NCBI RefSeq assembly: GCF_009733795.1
Contig: NZ_WNXX01000024.1
Span: forward strand, 1 to 48,631
Direction of reading: 5' to 3'
Source: Actinotalea caeni
GTDB taxonomy: Bacteria; Actinomycetota; Actinomycetes; Actinomycetales; Beutenbergiaceae
Length of the DNA stretch: 48,631 nt
In this document: piece by piece, positions 9,954-22,337 of the stretch
How the letters are laid out: every line of letters starts with the position of its first letter
How positions within the stretch are numbered: the first letter of the stretch is position 1
Made by a program: the position numbers and the translations under genes
Notes under the pieces: generated by a model
Told to the model about the DNA's origin: nothing
Database searches by the model: none
The model's input: the letters and a program-made list of their open reading frames with translations, nothing else

Positions 9954-10714
9954 TGCTCGCCTCCCTGCGCGGCGCCGGCGCGGACCGAGCCCCGCTCGGC
10001 AGCGGCGGCGGCCGAGTCCAGCGTCGGGTCGTCGGGGCGGTGGCGCCGCACCCACTCGACCTGCTCGGGCGTGGGGCGGGTGACCTCGCCGCGGTAGTAG
10101 TCGCCGTCGGTGGTGCCCTCGACCATCGGGTGCGGGGCCGCGAGCATGCCCTCACGCAGCGGCGCGAGCAGATCCTCCTTGGTGAAGATCAGGTCGGCGC
10201 GCGAGCGGTCGGCGAGCTCGAACTCGTTGGTCATCGTCAGCGCGCGGGTCGGGCACGCCTCGATGCACAGCCCGCAGAAGATGCACCGCAGGTAGTTGAT
10301 CTGGTACACGCGGCCGTAGCGCTCGCCGGGCGAGTACTGCGCCTCGGGGCTGTTGCTGGCGCCCTCGACGTAGATCGCGTCCGCCGGGCACGCCCACGCG
10401 CACAGCTCGCAGCCGATGCACTTCTCCAGGCCGTCCGGGTGCCGGTTGAGCTGGTGCCGGCCGTGGAACCGCGGCTCCACCGGCGCCTTCTCGCGCGGGT
10501 ACTGCTCGGTGACGACCGGCCGGAACAGCGTGGCCATCGTGACGCCGAACCCCGCGACGGGCGCGACGAGCGCCTCGACCGCGTTGGCCGGCTCCGGCAG
10601 CAGGTCGGCCGCCGGGGTGCCGGGGATGTCGAGGGCACCCTGGCCCCGCACCGGCTCCCGCCGCTCGACCTCGCCGCCCTCGGGCGTCGGGGTGGTGGTC
10701 TCGTCGTCGCTCAC
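9950..10714 (-). CDS. nuoI: NADH-quinone oxidoreductase subunit I
   Basis: Ferredoxin-like subunit that carries electrons through two 4Fe-4S clusters (N6a and N6b) toward the quinone site. Two motifs of the CxxCxxCxxxCP type are clear: [12 protein letters not shown] and [12 protein letters not shown]. At 254 residues it is longer than the usual ~180; both an N-terminal Glu/Pro-rich part (about 1-45) and a C-terminal Ala/Arg tail account for the excess. It overlaps nuoH by 4 bases. Confidence 0.96.
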   Translation of the reverse strand: MSDDETTTPTPEGGEVERREPVRGQGALDIPGTPAADLLPEPANAVEALVAPVAGFGVTMATLFRPVVTEQYPREKAPVEPRFHGRHQLNRHPDGLEKCIGCELCAWACPADAIYVEGASNSPEAQYSPGERYGRVYQINYLRCIFCGLCIEACPTRALTMTNEFELADRSRADLIFTKEDLLAPLREGMLAAPHPMVEGTTDGDYYRGEVTRPTPEQVEWVRRHRPDDPTLDSAAAAAERGSVRAGAAQGGEQ

Positions 10715-12153
10715 TTCTCGTCCTCCCCTGCGCCGACCGTCGTCTCGCTCGACGACGGTGCGGCCGCTGGTGTGGTGACCCGCGCCTTGCGCGGCGACGG
10801 GGGCAGCTTCTGGCCGGGCAGCGGCGGCACCGGGTAGCCGCCGGCGAACGGGTCGAACGGCTCGGCGTCCGCCGCGGAGCCGGTGCCCGCCTTCGCGGTG
10901 CCGGCGGCGCGCTTCGTGCCCGTGGCGTCCTTGGCGTCCTTGGCGTCCTTGGCGTCGTCCTCACCCGGGAACAGCAGCATCAGCACCGCCGCGACCACGA
11001 GGCCGCCGACGACGCCGAGCAGCAGCTGGCGCCACTCGATCGTGAGCACGGTGCCGCCGAACGACAGCAGCGCGTCGGGACCGGTCGACAGACCCTTGAG
11101 GACCGCGTAGAACACGACGGTCGCGAGGCCGGCCGGGATCAGCACCTTCCAGCCGAAGTTCATGAACTGGTCGTAGCGGAACCGCAGCAGCGTGCCGCGG
11201 ACCCACACGAAGAACGCCATCAGCAGCCACAGCTTGGCCAGGAACCACAGCACGCCCCACCAGCCGGTGTCGAGCGCGCCGTCGAACAGCAGGCCGATGC
11301 CGAACGGCGCCCGGTAGCCGCCGAGGAACAGCGTCGTGGCGACCGCGGAGACGTTGAGCATGTTGATGTACTCGGCGAGGAAGAACCAGGCGAACTTCAT
11401 CGAGGAGTACTCGGTGTGGAAGCCACCGACCAGCTCGCCCTCGGCCTCCGGGAGGTCGAACGGGAGCCGGTTGGTCTCGCCGACCATCGAGATGATGTAG
11501 ATGATGAACGCCGGCAGCAGCGTGAACGCCCACCAGGTGTTCTCCTGCGAGGCCACGATCTGCGACGTCGACATCGAGCCGGCCCACAGGAACACGCTGA
11601 CGAGCGCGAGGCTCATCGCGAGCTCGTAGGAGATCACCTGCGCGGTCGAGCGGACCGCACCGAGCAGCGGGTAGGTGGAGCCGGAGGCCCAGCCGCCCAG
11701 CACGATGCCGTACACGCCGAGCGCCGTGATGCCCAGGATGTAGAGGACCGCGACCGGGAAGTCGGTCATCTGCAGCGGCGTCACGACGCCGAAGATGCTG
11801 ACCTCGGGGCCGAACGGGATCACCGCGAACACCATGAACGCGCAGAACACCGAGATGATCGGCGCGACCAGGTAGATGATCTTGTCGGCCGCCTTGACGG
11901 TGATGTCCTCCTTGAGCAGGAGCTTCATCGCGTCGGCCAGCGACTGCAGCAGACCCTGCGGGCCGTTCCAGTTCGGGCCGATGCGCTGCTGGAAGCGAGC
12001 CACGAGACGGCGCTCGAACCAGATCGCGAACAGCACCGACAGCAGCAGGAACACGAGGATGGCGGCGCCCTTGAGGATCGTCACCAGGATCGTGTCGTTG
12101 CTGAAGTCGGCCGCGGTCGCGGACTGGGCCAGCACCGGCGCCATGCCGTTCAT
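10711..12153 (-). CDS. nuoH: NADH-quinone oxidoreductase subunit H
   Basis: Membrane subunit that forms the quinone chamber next to NuoB and NuoD; 480 residues with about eight helices. Family blocks include [18 protein letters not shown] and the acidic loop [19 protein letters not shown]. The C-terminus has an extra ~85 hydrophilic residues with a [11 protein letters not shown] stretch coded by a 9-base tandem repeat (about 10923-10960) and a Pro-rich end. The start ATG at 12153 overlaps the nuoG stop. Confidence 0.96.
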   Translation of the reverse strand: MNGMAPVLAQSATAADFSNDTILVTILKGAAILVFLLLSVLFAIWFERRLVARFQQRIGPNWNGPQGLLQSLADAMKLLLKEDITVKAADKIIYLVAPIISVFCAFMVFAVIPFGPEVSIFGVVTPLQMTDFPVAVLYILGITALGVYGIVLGGWASGSTYPLLGAVRSTAQVISYELAMSLALVSVFLWAGSMSTSQIVASQENTWWAFTLLPAFIIYIISMVGETNRLPFDLPEAEGELVGGFHTEYSSMKFAWFFLAEYINMLNVSAVATTLFLGGYRAPFGIGLLFDGALDTGWWGVLWFLAKLWLLMAFFVWVRGTLLRFRYDQFMNFGWKVLIPAGLATVVFYAVLKGLSTGPDALLSFGGTVLTIEWRQLLLGVVGGLVVAAVLMLLFPGEDDAKDAKDAKDATGTKRAAGTAKAGTGSAADAEPFDPFAGGYPVPPLPGQKLPPSPRKARVTTPAAAPSSSETTVGAGEDEK

Positions 12154-14807
12154 CGGGTGACCTCCGCGTCGGTCGGGTGGGCGGCGGCCTCGAGGCGGAC
12201 GGCGTCGCCCGCGCCCGCGCCGAGCATCCGGTACAGCGAGGAGCCCGGCGAGTGCAGCGGCAGCCAGGCCACGTGGTCGGGCATCGGCGTCACGAGCGCC
12301 GGCAGCGTGACCGAGCCGAGCGGGCCGCGCACGGTGACCCGCTCGCCGTCGCGCACGCCGAGACCGGCGGCGGTCGCCGGCGAGATGCGCGCGACCGGGC
12401 GGTGCGCGGTGCCGGCCAGGTACGGCTCGCCGTCCTGGCAGCGCGCGGCGTCGATCATCATCCGCCAGGTCGCGAGCGTGTGCTCGCCCTCGCGGCGCTC
12501 GACACGACGACCCTCGACCTGCGGGGCGGGCACCCGGGCGCCGTCCCAGCCGGAGAGCTCGTCGACCTCGGCACCGGCGGCCGCGACCGAGTCTGTCCCG
12601 AGCCGCACGCCCATGCCCCGGGCGAGCATGTCGAGCACCTGGGCGTCGGAGCGCGCGCTGGTCGCGAAGACCGCCTCGAACGGCCGCGGACGACCCTCCC
12701 AGGTGAGGAAGCGGCCCGCCTTCTTCGTGGGCGGAGCGACCGGCAGCACGACGTCGGCGTAGCGCGACAGCGCCGAGCTGCGCACCTCGAGCTGGACGAC
12801 GAACCCGGCGTCGCGGACGGCCTGCTCGGCCGCACCGGAGCCCGGCAGGTCCTCGACGTCGACGCCGCCGAGCAGCAGGCCGCCGAGCTCGCCGGCTCCG
12901 GCCGCGGCCAGGATGCCCGTGAGGTCGCGACCCGGCTCGGCCGGCAGCGACCCCTCGACGCCCCAGGCGCTCGCGATGTCGACGCGGGCCTCGGCGTCGG
13001 TGACCGGGCGACCGCCGGGCAGCAGGCCCGGGAGCAGACCAGCCTCGACGGCGCCGCGGTCGCCCGCACGCCGGGGCACCCACGCCAGCCGTGCACCGGT
13101 GGCCTCGGCCAGCGCGAGCGCCGCCGTCAGACCGCCGGGCACCTGCGCGAGCCGCTCGCCGACGAGCACGACGGCGCCCGGCGCGCTCAGCGCCTCGCGC
13201 AGCGGGCCGTGGTCGGCCTCGCCCGCGGCGATCGCACGCAGCGCCTCGGTCTCACCACCGGGTTCGGTGGTGACCACGGCCGCGCGCATCTTGACCGAGC
13301 CGCGGGTCGCGAACGGCGCGACCGTCGTCACGGAGGTCTTCTTCGCGAGCACGGCCTTGCGCAGCCGCAGGAAGATCGTGCCGGCCTCCTCCTCGGGCTC
13401 GAGCCCGACGAGCAGCACGTGCGGCGCGGCCTCGAGGTCGTTGAACGTCACGCCCATGCCCGTGCCGGCGACGGCGTGCCCCAGGAACTGCGCCTCCTCG
13501 GCGCTGTGGGCGCGGGCCCGGAAGTCGACGTCGTTGGTGCCCAGCACCACGCGCGCGAACTTCGACCAGGCGTAGGCGTCCTCGAGCGTCAGGCGACCAC
13601 CGGGCAGCACGCCCACGCCACCGTTCTCGGCGGCCTCGGCCAGCCCCTGCGCGGCGAGCGCGATCGCCTCCGACCACGAGGTCGGGACGAGCTCGCCGGT
13701 CTCCTCGTCGCGCACGAGCGGTGCCTCGAGGACGTCCGGCAGCGACTGCCACGCGAACGCGAAGCGGTCCTTGTCGGTGATCCACTCCTCGTTGACCGCC
13801 GGGTCGTTGCCCGCGAGCCGGCGCAGCACGACGCCGCGACGGTGGTCGACGCGGATCGCGGAGCCGCACGCGTCGTGCTCGGCGACCGACGGCGTCGAGA
13901 CCAGGTCGAACGGGCGGGCCCGGAACCGGTAGGTCGCCGAGGTCAGCGCCCCGACCGGGCAGATCTGGATCGTGTTGCCCGAGAAGTACGAGGCGAACGG
14001 GCGGCCGGTGGTGTCGACCTCGGCCGCGCCCACCGTGTAGGAGACGCCCGAGAGGAGGGCCGGGTCGCCGTCCGGGCCCGTCATCTGGTCGGTGACCGCG
14101 ACGTCGCGCGGCTCGTCGCCGCCGAACGCGGAGAAGCCGAGGATGCCCTCGTCGAACGCGCCGATCTGCTGCGGCAGCATGCCGTGCTCGGAGCCGCCCG
14201 GGTGACCGCCGCCGCGTCCCTGCAGGTCGATGAACGGGTCACCGGCGATCTCCGCCTGGAACCGCGTGCAGCGCTGGCACAGGATGCAGCGGTCGCGGTC
14301 CAGGAGGATCTCGGTCGAGATCTTCACCGGCTTGGGGTAGGTCCGCTTGACGTCGGTGAACCGCGACGTCGCGCGCCCGTTGCTCATCGCCTGGTTCTGG
14401 AGCGGGCACTCGCCGCCCTTGTCGCAGACCGGGCAGTCCAGCGGGTGGTTGATGAGCAGGAACTCCATGACGCCGTGCTGCGCCTTGTCGGCGACCTCCG
14501 ACGTCCGCTGGGTGTTCACCACCATGCCGGGCGAGATCTCCATCGTGCAGGAGGCCTGCGGCTTCGGCATCTGGCGGAGGTTGCCGTCGCGGTCGGGCGT
14601 CGACACCATCACCAGGCACTGGCGGCAGGCGCCCGCGGGCGCCAGCAGCGGGTGGTCGCAGAAGCGCGGGATCTGGATGCCCACCTGCTCGGCGGCGCGG
14701 ATGATCAGCGTGCCCTTGGGCGCGGTGACCTCGACGCCGTCGATGGTCAGGGTGACGTCCTCCGGCTTCGCGACGGCGCCGGTGGCGGAGTTGGCGGTGG
14801 TGGTCAT
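12150..14807 (-). CDS. nuoG: NADH-quinone oxidoreductase subunit G
   Basis: Large iron-sulfur subunit (885 residues) of the NADH-oxidising arm. The N-terminus has a 2Fe-2S ferredoxin domain (C-D-H, then GACRQC), a HxxxCxxCxxxxxC 4Fe-4S site ([14 protein letters not shown]), and CILCQRC with the distant cysteine in QICPVGAL. The C-terminal two thirds are a molybdopterin-oxidoreductase-like domain without cofactor, ending in an aspartate-decarboxylase-like barrel. Between CILCQRC and ICPVG the spacing is about 60 residues longer than in the mycobacterial homologue as I recall it. Overlaps nuoF and nuoH by 4 bases. Confidence 0.96.
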   Translation of the reverse strand: MTTTANSATGAVAKPEDVTLTIDGVEVTAPKGTLIIRAAEQVGIQIPRFCDHPLLAPAGACRQCLVMVSTPDRDGNLRQMPKPQASCTMEISPGMVVNTQRTSEVADKAQHGVMEFLLINHPLDCPVCDKGGECPLQNQAMSNGRATSRFTDVKRTYPKPVKISTEILLDRDRCILCQRCTRFQAEIAGDPFIDLQGRGGGHPGGSEHGMLPQQIGAFDEGILGFSAFGGDEPRDVAVTDQMTGPDGDPALLSGVSYTVGAAEVDTTGRPFASYFSGNTIQICPVGALTSATYRFRARPFDLVSTPSVAEHDACGSAIRVDHRRGVVLRRLAGNDPAVNEEWITDKDRFAFAWQSLPDVLEAPLVRDEETGELVPTSWSEAIALAAQGLAEAAENGGVGVLPGGRLTLEDAYAWSKFARVVLGTNDVDFRARAHSAEEAQFLGHAVAGTGMGVTFNDLEAAPHVLLVGLEPEEEAGTIFLRLRKAVLAKKTSVTTVAPFATRGSVKMRAAVVTTEPGGETEALRAIAAGEADHGPLREALSAPGAVVLVGERLAQVPGGLTAALALAEATGARLAWVPRRAGDRGAVEAGLLPGLLPGGRPVTDAEARVDIASAWGVEGSLPAEPGRDLTGILAAAGAGELGGLLLGGVDVEDLPGSGAAEQAVRDAGFVVQLEVRSSALSRYADVVLPVAPPTKKAGRFLTWEGRPRPFEAVFATSARSDAQVLDMLARGMGVRLGTDSVAAAGAEVDELSGWDGARVPAPQVEGRRVERREGEHTLATWRMMIDAARCQDGEPYLAGTAHRPVARISPATAAGLGVRDGERVTVRGPLGSVTLPALVTPMPDHVAWLPLHSPGSSLYRMLGAGAGDAVRLEAAAHPTDAEVTR

Positions 14808-16126
14808 CGGGCGGCTCCGGCGAGCTCGGTGAAGAGGGCGTTGGCCTCGTAGGGGAAGAGCTCCCAGGCGGGCGTGTGCATGCCCTGCTCGAACTCCTCA
14901 CGGAAGTGCTTGATGCCGCTCTTGACCGGCGTCGCCGCGGCGTCGCCGAGCGCGCAGAAGGAGCGGCCCTCGATGTTGTCGGCGATGTCGAGCAGCAGGT
15001 CGACGTCGCCCTCGCGGCCCTGCCCGGCCTCGAGCCGGTGCAGCACCTCGCGCAGCCAGTAGGTGCCCTCGCGGCACGGGGTGCACTTGCCGCAGGACTC
15101 GTGGCTGTAGAAGTCCAGCCAGCGCGTGACGGCGCGCACGACCGAGACCGTCTCGTCGAAGATCTGCAGCGCGCGCGTGCCGAGCATCGAGCCGGCCGCG
15201 GCGACCGAGTCGAAGTCGAGCGGGACGTCGAGGTGCTCGGCGGTGAAGATCGGCGTCGAGCTGCCGCCCGGCGTCCAGAACTTCAGCTGGTGGCCGTCGC
15301 GGATGCCGCCGGCGAGGTCGAGCAGCTCGCGCAGCGTGATACCGAGCGGCGCCTCGTACTGGCCCGGGCGCGCGACGTGGCCCGAGAGCGAGAAGAACCC
15401 GTGGCCCTTGCTCTTCTCGGTGCCCATCGAGGCGAACCAGTCCTCGCCGCCGCGGATGATGCCGGGCACCGAGGCGACCGACTCCACGTTGTTGACGACG
15501 GTCGGCCGCGCGTACAGGCCCGCGACCGCGGGGAACGGCGGCTTGAGGCGCGGCTGGCCGCGGCGCCCCTCGAGCGAGTCGAGCAGCGCGGTCTCCTCGC
15601 CGCAGATGTAGGCGCCGGCGCCCGCGTGCACGGTGATCTGCAGGTCGTAGCCGGTGCCCATGATGTTCGTCCCGAGCAGCCCGGCCTCGCGCGCCTCGCG
15701 CACGGCCGCGAGCAGCCGGCGGTACACGTGCACGACCTCGCCGCGCAGGTAGATGAAGGCGTGGTTGGCGCCGATCGCGAAGCTCGTGATCGCCATGCCC
15801 TCGACGAGCGCGTGCGGGTTGGCCATCATCAGCGGGATGTCCTTGCAGGTCCCCGGCTCGGACTCGTCGGCGTTGACGACGAGGTAGCGGGGGCCGCCGT
15901 CCGGCGGCGGCAGGAAGGACCACTTGAGGCCGGTCGGGAAGCCGGCGCCGCCGCGGCCGCGCAGGCCGGAGTTCTTGACGACGTCGACCAGGCTCGCGGG
16001 CTCCTGGTGGATCGCGTGCCGCCACGCCTCGTAGCCGTGGTGCTGCGTGTACGTCGCGAGGGTCCAGGGCTTCTCGGCGTCCCAGATGTCCGACAGGACC
16101 GGTCCCAGCATGGCGCGCTCGCTCAT
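14804..16126 (-). CDS. nuoF: NADH-quinone oxidoreductase subunit F
   Basis: FMN- and NADH-binding subunit, 440 residues, the usual length. [13 protein letters not shown] near residue 56 is the NADH/FMN glycine loop, and [13 protein letters not shown] plus the later CALGD supply the four cysteines of 4Fe-4S cluster N3. It accepts hydride from NADH in the cytoplasm and passes electrons to NuoE and NuoG. Overlaps nuoE and nuoG by 4 bases. Confidence 0.97.
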   Translation of the reverse strand: MSERAMLGPVLSDIWDAEKPWTLATYTQHHGYEAWRHAIHQEPASLVDVVKNSGLRGRGGAGFPTGLKWSFLPPPDGGPRYLVVNADESEPGTCKDIPLMMANPHALVEGMAITSFAIGANHAFIYLRGEVVHVYRRLLAAVREAREAGLLGTNIMGTGYDLQITVHAGAGAYICGEETALLDSLEGRRGQPRLKPPFPAVAGLYARPTVVNNVESVASVPGIIRGGEDWFASMGTEKSKGHGFFSLSGHVARPGQYEAPLGITLRELLDLAGGIRDGHQLKFWTPGGSSTPIFTAEHLDVPLDFDSVAAAGSMLGTRALQIFDETVSVVRAVTRWLDFYSHESCGKCTPCREGTYWLREVLHRLEAGQGREGDVDLLLDIADNIEGRSFCALGDAAATPVKSGIKHFREEFEQGMHTPAWELFPYEANALFTELAGAAR

Positions 16127-17045
16127 GACTCATCCTCCTCGGATGCCTGCTCGGGTGCCTCGCCGGCGCCCGACGGCGCGGCGGTCGCGTCGTCCGACGG
16201 CTCCTGCGCGGGCGCGGGCTGGTCGATCGCCTCGGTCTTCTCGGCGTCGGTGTCGGCCGCGGTGGTCGGCTCGTGCTCGGCGCTCGAGCCGACGTCGCCG
16301 ACCGGCTCGGTGCCGGCCTGCTCGACGGCCGCCTCGGGGGCGTCGCCGCCCAGGCGCGAGCCGTCGATCGGGGGCGCGGTCCAGCCCTTCTCGCGCGCGA
16401 GCCGCAGCCCCGCCATCGTGGCGTCGCCGCCGGCGCCGCCCTCGTCGGCGCGGCCGTCCTCGAAGCCGGCGAGCACGCGCGACATCTCCTTGAAGGTCAC
16501 GACCTTGTCGGCGCCGCGGGTGGGCGTGACGTCACGGCCCTCGAGGATCGCGTCGACGACCGCGAGCGCCGACTCCGGCGTCTGGTTGTCGAAGAACTCC
16601 CAGTTGACCATCATCACGGGCGCGTAGTCGCAGGCCGCGTTGCACTCGATCCGCTCGAGGGTGATCTCGCCGCCCTCGGTCGTCTCGTCGTGGTGGATGC
16701 CGAGCCGCTGGCTGAGCCGCTCGAAGATCGCGTCGCCGCCCATGACCGCGCACAGCGTGTTCGTGCAGACGCCGACGGTGTAGTCGCCGTTGGGGCGCCG
16801 CTTGTACTGGCTGTAGAAGGTCGCGACGGCGGAGACGTTCGCGCGCGAGATGCCGAGCACCTCGGCGCAGAACGCGATGCCCGCGGGCGAGACGTAGCCG
16901 TCCTCGGACTGCACGAGGTGCAGCAGCGGCATCAGCGCCGAGCGGGGCTCGGGGTAGCGCGCGAGGATCTCCTGGGCGTCGGCGTCGAGCCGCTCCCGCA
17001 CCTCGGGCGGGTAGCCGTCGAAGCCGCGGTGCGTCGTCGGGCTGC

Positions 17046-17049
<4 letters not shown>
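16123..17049 (-). CDS. nuoE: NADH-quinone oxidoreductase subunit E
   Basis: Thioredoxin-like 2Fe-2S subunit (cluster N1a). Cysteines are visible in [13 protein letters not shown] and [11 protein letters not shown]. The start ATG at 17049 ([10 protein letters not shown]) overlaps the nuoD stop by 4 bases. The protein is 308 residues, whereas many NuoE are 160-250; the last ~90 residues are an acidic, Ala/Pro/Glu-rich, probably disordered tail with no recognisable domain. Confidence 0.96.
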
Positions 17050-18403
<1,354 letters not shown>

Positions 18404-18407
<4 letters not shown>

Positions 18408-19147
18408 GAGTAGCTCCTGCGGTTGTCGGGCGCCGGGATCGTCGCACCCTTGAACTCGACCTCGATGCCGCCGAGCGGGTAGTCCTTGCGCTGCGGGTGG
18501 CCGACCCAGTCGTCGGGCATCTCGATCCGGGTGAGGGCCGGGTGACCGTCGAAGATCACGCCGAAGAAGTCGTAGGTCTCGCGCTCGTGCCAGTCGTTGG
18601 CCGGGTACACCTCGACGACCGACGGCACGTGCGGGTCGGCGTCGGGCACGGCGACCTCGAGCCGGATCGAGCGGTTGTGCGTCACCGAGTTCAGCGGGTA
18701 GATGCAGTGCAGCTCGCGGCCGGTGTCGTTCGGGTAGTGCACGCCGTTGACGCCCAGGCACAGCTCGAACCGCAGGTCCTGGTCGTCGCGCAGCGCCCGG
18801 ACGACCGCGAGGAGGTGCTCGCGCGCGACGTGGATCGTCAGCTCGCCCCGGAAGACGACGACCTTCTCGACCGCGTCGTCGAACGCGATCCCCTGCTCGC
18901 CGAGCACCTCGGCGAGGATGTCGACGACCTCGTCGAAGTAGCCGCCGTAGGGCCGCTCGCTCGGGCCGGGCAGCGCCACCGTGCGGACGAGACCGCCGAA
19001 GCCGGAGGTGTCGCCGGTGCCGCGCACGCCGAACATGCCGGTGCGGACGTCGACGATGTCGATCGGGGCCCGCTCGGGGCGCGCGAGCGCGCCCTCGACG
19101 TTCTCGGGCGTCGCGCCGCCGTCGCTCTGGACGTTCTCCTCCGTCAT
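18404..19147 (-). CDS. nuoC: NADH-quinone oxidoreductase subunit C
   Basis: 30-kDa-type subunit (247 residues) of the hydrophilic connecting module. The signature [18 protein letters not shown] and the following [18 protein letters not shown]-like segment ([18 protein letters not shown]) identify it. The first ~40 residues are a variable acidic leader. Both ends overlap neighbours by 4 bases. Confidence 0.96.
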
Positions 19148-19701
19148 GCCAGCAGGCCCTTCATCTCGTGGGTGGGCACGGCGTTCAGCGCGGCCTCCTC
19201 GGCCTTGCGGGCGATCTCACGGCGGTGCGGCCCGAAGGCCTGGTCCTTGATGACGTGCTTCTGCAGCTCGAGGATCGCGTGGATGAGCATCTCCGGGCGC
19301 GGCGGGCAGCCGGGCAGGTAGATGTCCACGGGCAGCACGTGGTCGACGCCCTGCACGATCGCGTAGTTGTTGAACATGCCGCCGGAGCTGGCGCACACGC
19401 CCATCGAGATGACCCACTTCGGGTCGGCCATCTGGTCGTAGACGGTGCGGATCACCGGCGCCATCTTGTGGCTCACGCGGCCCGACACGATCATCAGGTC
19501 CGCCTGCCGCGGCGAGGCCCGGAAGACCTCCATGCCGAAGCGCGAGCCGTCGAAGCGCGGGGTGCCGAACGCCATCATCTCGATGGCGCAGCAGGCGAGG
19601 CCCATCGTGACCGGCCACAGCGAGGCGCTGTGGGCCCAGCCGACGAAGTCCTCGACCTTGGCCAGCGCGAAGCCGGACGGCGTCTTCTCGTCGTAGCTCA
19701 T
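19144..19701 (-). CDS. nuoB: NADH-quinone oxidoreductase subunit B
   Basis: Holds 4Fe-4S cluster N2, the last electron carrier before menaquinone. Ligands are in [25 protein letters not shown] and [11 protein letters not shown] chose ATG 19701 (185 residues) because GAGG lies 8 bases upstream; an in-frame GTG at 19710 would fall on that Shine-Dalgarno sequence. There is a 10-base gap from the nuoA stop. Confidence 0.97.
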   Translation of the reverse strand: MSYDEKTPSGFALAKVEDFVGWAHSASLWPVTMGLACCAIEMMAFGTPRFDGSRFGMEVFRASPRQADLMIVSGRVSHKMAPVIRTVYDQMADPKWVISMGVCASSGGMFNNYAIVQGVDHVLPVDIYLPGCPPRPEMLIHAILELQKHVIKDQAFGPHRREIARKAEEAALNAVPTHEMKGLLA

Positions 19702-19711
19702 TCCGGTCACC

Positions 19712-20074
19712 TCAGTCCCAGTCCAGGCCGCCGCGGCGCCACTCGTACACGAAGGGCACCGTGATCAGGAAGATGAATCCGAGCATCGCGACGAGCCCGA
19801 AGATCGCGAGCTCGGAGAACGCGACCGCCCACGGGTACAGGAACACCACCTCGATGTCGAAGATGATGAAGGTCATCGCGACCAGGTAGTACTTGATCGG
19901 GAACCGGCCCATGCCGACGGCGTGAGGGCTCGGCTGGATGCCGCACTCGTACGCGTCGACCTTGACCTTGTTGTAGCGCTTGGGCCCGATGACCGCGGAG
20001 GCGGCGATGCCGCCGACCGCCATCAGCAGCGCCAGCGACGCCATCACGATGATCGGGATGTAGGGGTTCGTCAT
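19712..20074 (-). CDS. nuoA: NADH-quinone oxidoreductase subunit A
   Basis: Small membrane subunit (120 residues, three helices) that anchors the arm junction. [13 protein letters not shown] carries the conserved Cys loop, and [16 protein letters not shown] holds the conserved membrane acids. ATG 20074 follows an AGGA at good distance. It lies 31 bases after the menJ stop, so it is very likely in the same transcript. Confidence 0.97.
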   Translation of the reverse strand: MTNPYIPIIVMASLALLMAVGGIAASAVIGPKRYNKVKVDAYECGIQPSPHAVGMGRFPIKYYLVAMTFIIFDIEVVFLYPWAVAFSELAIFGLVAMLGFIFLITVPFVYEWRRGGLDWD

Positions 20075-20105
20075 CGGGTTCCTCGGATCTTCCTCGCCGC
20101 CGCCC

Positions 20106-21425
20106 TCATGCTGCGGGCACGATCTTGGTGAGAGCGGTGATGACGCGGTCGGAGATGTCCCCGCCACGGGTGTCGTAGCTGTCGGAGAGCAGCTTGAGCA
20201 CGAAGTTCATCAGGTGCTTGCGCGGCAGCCCGTACGTGGTGCAGATGTGCATCACCTCGGGGCGCTCGATGAGCCTGACGAACTGCCGGCCGAGCTGGAA
20301 GTAGCCGCCGACGTCGTCGGCCATGCGGGTCGCGTAGGTCGCGAGCGTGCGCTCCCGCTCGGCGGCGGTGCCGCGCACCAGCGCCTGGCTGATGACGTCG
20401 GCCGCGATGCGCCCGGCCTGCAGCGCGTAGGCGATGCCCTCGCCGTTGAACGGCGAGACCATGCCCCCGGCGTCGCCGACGAGCAGCAGCCCGCGCTGGT
20501 AGATCGGCTTGCGGTTGAACGACATCGGCAGCGCCGCGCCGCGCACCGGGCCGATCTGGTTCTCGGGGGTGAACTCCCACTCCGCGGGCGCGTTGCGCAT
20601 CCAGGCGGCGAGCAGCGCGCGGTAGTCGAGCTGGGTCGCGCGCGCGGTCGAGGAGACCGAGCCGAGCCCGACGTTGGCGGTGCCGTCGCCCAGCGGGAAG
20701 ATCCAGCCGTAGCCGGGCAGCAGGGCGGAGCGTCGCGGCTCGCCCTCCCACAGCTCGAGGTGGGACTCCATCCACTCGTCGTCGTGGCGCGGGGTGCGGA
20801 AGTAGGTGCGCACCGCGACGCCCATCGGGCGGTCGTCGCGCTTGGCGATGCCCATCGCGGTCGCGAGCCGCGCGGAGACGCCGTCGGCCGCGACCACGAC
20901 CGGGGCCCGCAGCTCGATCTCGGCGTCGGCGCCCTCGATCCGGCGGCCGCGGGCGTCGACCTGCCGCGCGGTCACGCCGACGATGCGGCCGGTGCGGTCG
21001 TCGACGACCGGGCCGGTGACGTTGACGCCCTCCATGAGCTTCGCGCCAGTGGTGCGTGCGTGGTAGGCGAGCGTCTGGTCCAGGCCCATGCGGGCCTTGG
21101 CGAGCCCGTAGGAGGGGTAGCGGTCGATCTCCGGCCAGGGCAGGTGGATCGTGTGGCCGCCGCCGACGACGCGCAGACCCTTGTTGCGCATCCAGCCGTC
21201 CTCGGGGCGCATCGGCACGCCCATCCGGACCAGCTCGGAGACGGCGCGGGGCGTCAGCCCGTCGCCGCACACCTTGTCGCGCGGGAAGGTGGCCTTCTCG
21301 AGCAGCAGCACCGAGCGCCCGGCCGCCGCGAGGTAGTGGGCGGCCGAGGCGCCTGCGGGTCCGGCGCCGACGACGATGACGTCGGCGTCGTCGTCCCTCG
21401 TCCGGGCCACGTCGGCACCTACCAT
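20106..21425 (-). CDS. menJ: Geranylgeranyl reductase family protein, probable menaquinone reductase MenJ
   Basis: FAD-dependent reductase (439 residues from ATG 21425) that in mycobacteria saturates one isoprene unit of menaquinone. The Rossmann motif VVGAGPAGASAA lies near residue 18, followed by EKATFPRDKVCGDGLTPRA, a hallmark of the family. LLVGDAGGMVSPFNGEGI is the second FAD motif. The frame is open upstream to 21476, but the residues there look unrelated. It heads the complex I operon, which puts tail reduction and quinone use under the same promoter. A plant-type chlorophyll or archaeal lipid reductase role is less likely from context. Confidence 0.88.
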   Translation of the reverse strand: MVGADVARTRDDDADVIVVGAGPAGASAAHYLAAAGRSVLLLEKATFPRDKVCGDGLTPRAVSELVRMGVPMRPEDGWMRNKGLRVVGGGHTIHLPWPEIDRYPSYGLAKARMGLDQTLAYHARTTGAKLMEGVNVTGPVVDDRTGRIVGVTARQVDARGRRIEGADAEIELRAPVVVAADGVSARLATAMGIAKRDDRPMGVAVRTYFRTPRHDDEWMESHLELWEGEPRRSALLPGYGWIFPLGDGTANVGLGSVSSTARATQLDYRALLAAWMRNAPAEWEFTPENQIGPVRGAALPMSFNRKPIYQRGLLLVGDAGGMVSPFNGEGIAYALQAGRIAADVISQALVRGTAAERERTLATYATRMADDVGGYFQLGRQFVRLIERPEVMHICTTYGLPRKHLMNFVLKLLSDSYDTRGGDISDRVITALTKIVPAA

Positions 21426-21755
21426 TTCCAACACGTCGGAGTGACTAAAATCCTTGCGATTCCACGGTTCGTGCACGACTCCGACACAGCTCGCGCACCC
21501 CTCCCGACCTTAGCGTCGATCCGGGTGCAGCCCTGCACCGACAGGGCGTCCTCGGCGCCCTGAGGGCCGAGTTGGTGCCGGTTGGGACACCGTCCGGCAG
21601 GTGGACCGTGACGCACATCACGCCTGGACGCGCGAGCGGCCGGCGGACGCGCCGTGCCGGGCGCCCGCGGTCGTCGTCGCGAGGTCCGACCCGGGGGCTC
21701 TCCCCCGCCGGGAAACCCCGTGGACGCGACCGCGACCGCGCGGCAGGGTGGAGGC
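21426..21755. promoter_or_regulatory. Divergent control region of menJ-nuo operon and kinase gene
   Basis: This 330-base gene-free region separates menJ (left) from the kinase gene (right). On the minus strand a TAAGGT hexamer (21507-21512) fits the actinobacterial -10 form TANNNT and would give a leader of about 75 bases for menJ-nuo. Unusually AT-rich bases follow at 21440-21460. A perfect palindrome lies just upstream. On the plus strand CAGGGT (21744-21749) ends 6 bases before the kinase start. Confidence 0.45.
21524..21539. promoter_or_regulatory. Perfect palindrome, candidate operator for menJ-nuo
   Basis: GGTGCAG-CC-CTGCACC is a perfect 7-base inverted repeat with a 2-base centre. It lies 11 bases upstream of TAAGGT, over the expected -35 position of the minus-strand promoter. 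A regulator bound here could block or aid RNA polymerase. No regulator gene for it is identifiable. Confidence 0.4.
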
Positions 21756-22337
21756 GTGGCGCAGCTCGTGACGATCGTCGGTCCCCTCGCCTCGGGCAAG
21801 GGCACGGTCGCGCACGCCGTCGCCGACCGGCTCGCCGCGCAGGGGCGCACCTCGGTCGTGGCCGACGTCGACGACGTCGCCGCGATGGTCGCCGGTCGCG
21901 GCGCCGGGGCGAGCGGGCTGTGGCCCGCCGCGCACGCCGCGCACGGCGCGCTGGTCGCCGGCTGGCTGGCCACCGAGGCCGACGTGGTGCTCGCGGTCGG
22001 CAACGTCTACGACGCCGACGAGCGGCGCGCGCTGGCGGCGTCGCTGCCGCCGGCCACGCCGGTGCTGCGGGTCGTGCTGGACGCGCCGCTGGCCGTGACG
22101 TGGGCGCGCGCGGTCGACGACCCCGCGCGCGGCCTCTCGCGGGAGCGTGGCTTCCACGAGCGCGCCCACGCGCGCTTCCGCGCCCTGCTCCCGACGATCC
22201 CGGCGGACCTGGTCCTCGACACCGCGACGCTCTCCCCCGAGCGCTGCGCGGACGCGGTGCTGACGAGGCTGACGAGGCTGACGACGCTCACCGGGCCCGT
22301 GGAGCGGGGGCAGGCCGCAGCCGAGGAGCCCCGATGA
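21756..22337 (+). CDS. P-loop NTPase, AAA/adenylate-kinase-like
   Basis: Protein of 193 residues with a Walker A motif at 9-17 (GPLASGKGT) and VVADVDDVAAM as a possible Walker B-like strand. The size and fold pattern match small nucleoside or zeta-toxin-like kinases, but the substrate is not readable. I chose GTG 21756 because CAGGGT ends exactly 6 bases before it, the arrangement seen for leaderless genes throughout this window. Its stop overlaps the following CPBP start by 4 bases. Confidence 0.7.
   Translation: MAQLVTIVGPLASGKGTVAHAVADRLAAQGRTSVVADVDDVAAMVAGRGAGASGLWPAAHAAHGALVAGWLATEADVVLAVGNVYDADERRALAASLPPATPVLRVVLDAPLAVTWARAVDDPARGLSRERGFHERAHARFRALLPTIPADLVLDTATLSPERCADAVLTRLTRLTTLTGPVERGQAAAEEPR

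Noticed and set aside
21425-21451. Plus-strand TAAAAT as a promoter
   Set aside because: The best -35 is only 15 bases away and poor, and the next plus-strand gene begins 300 bases on.
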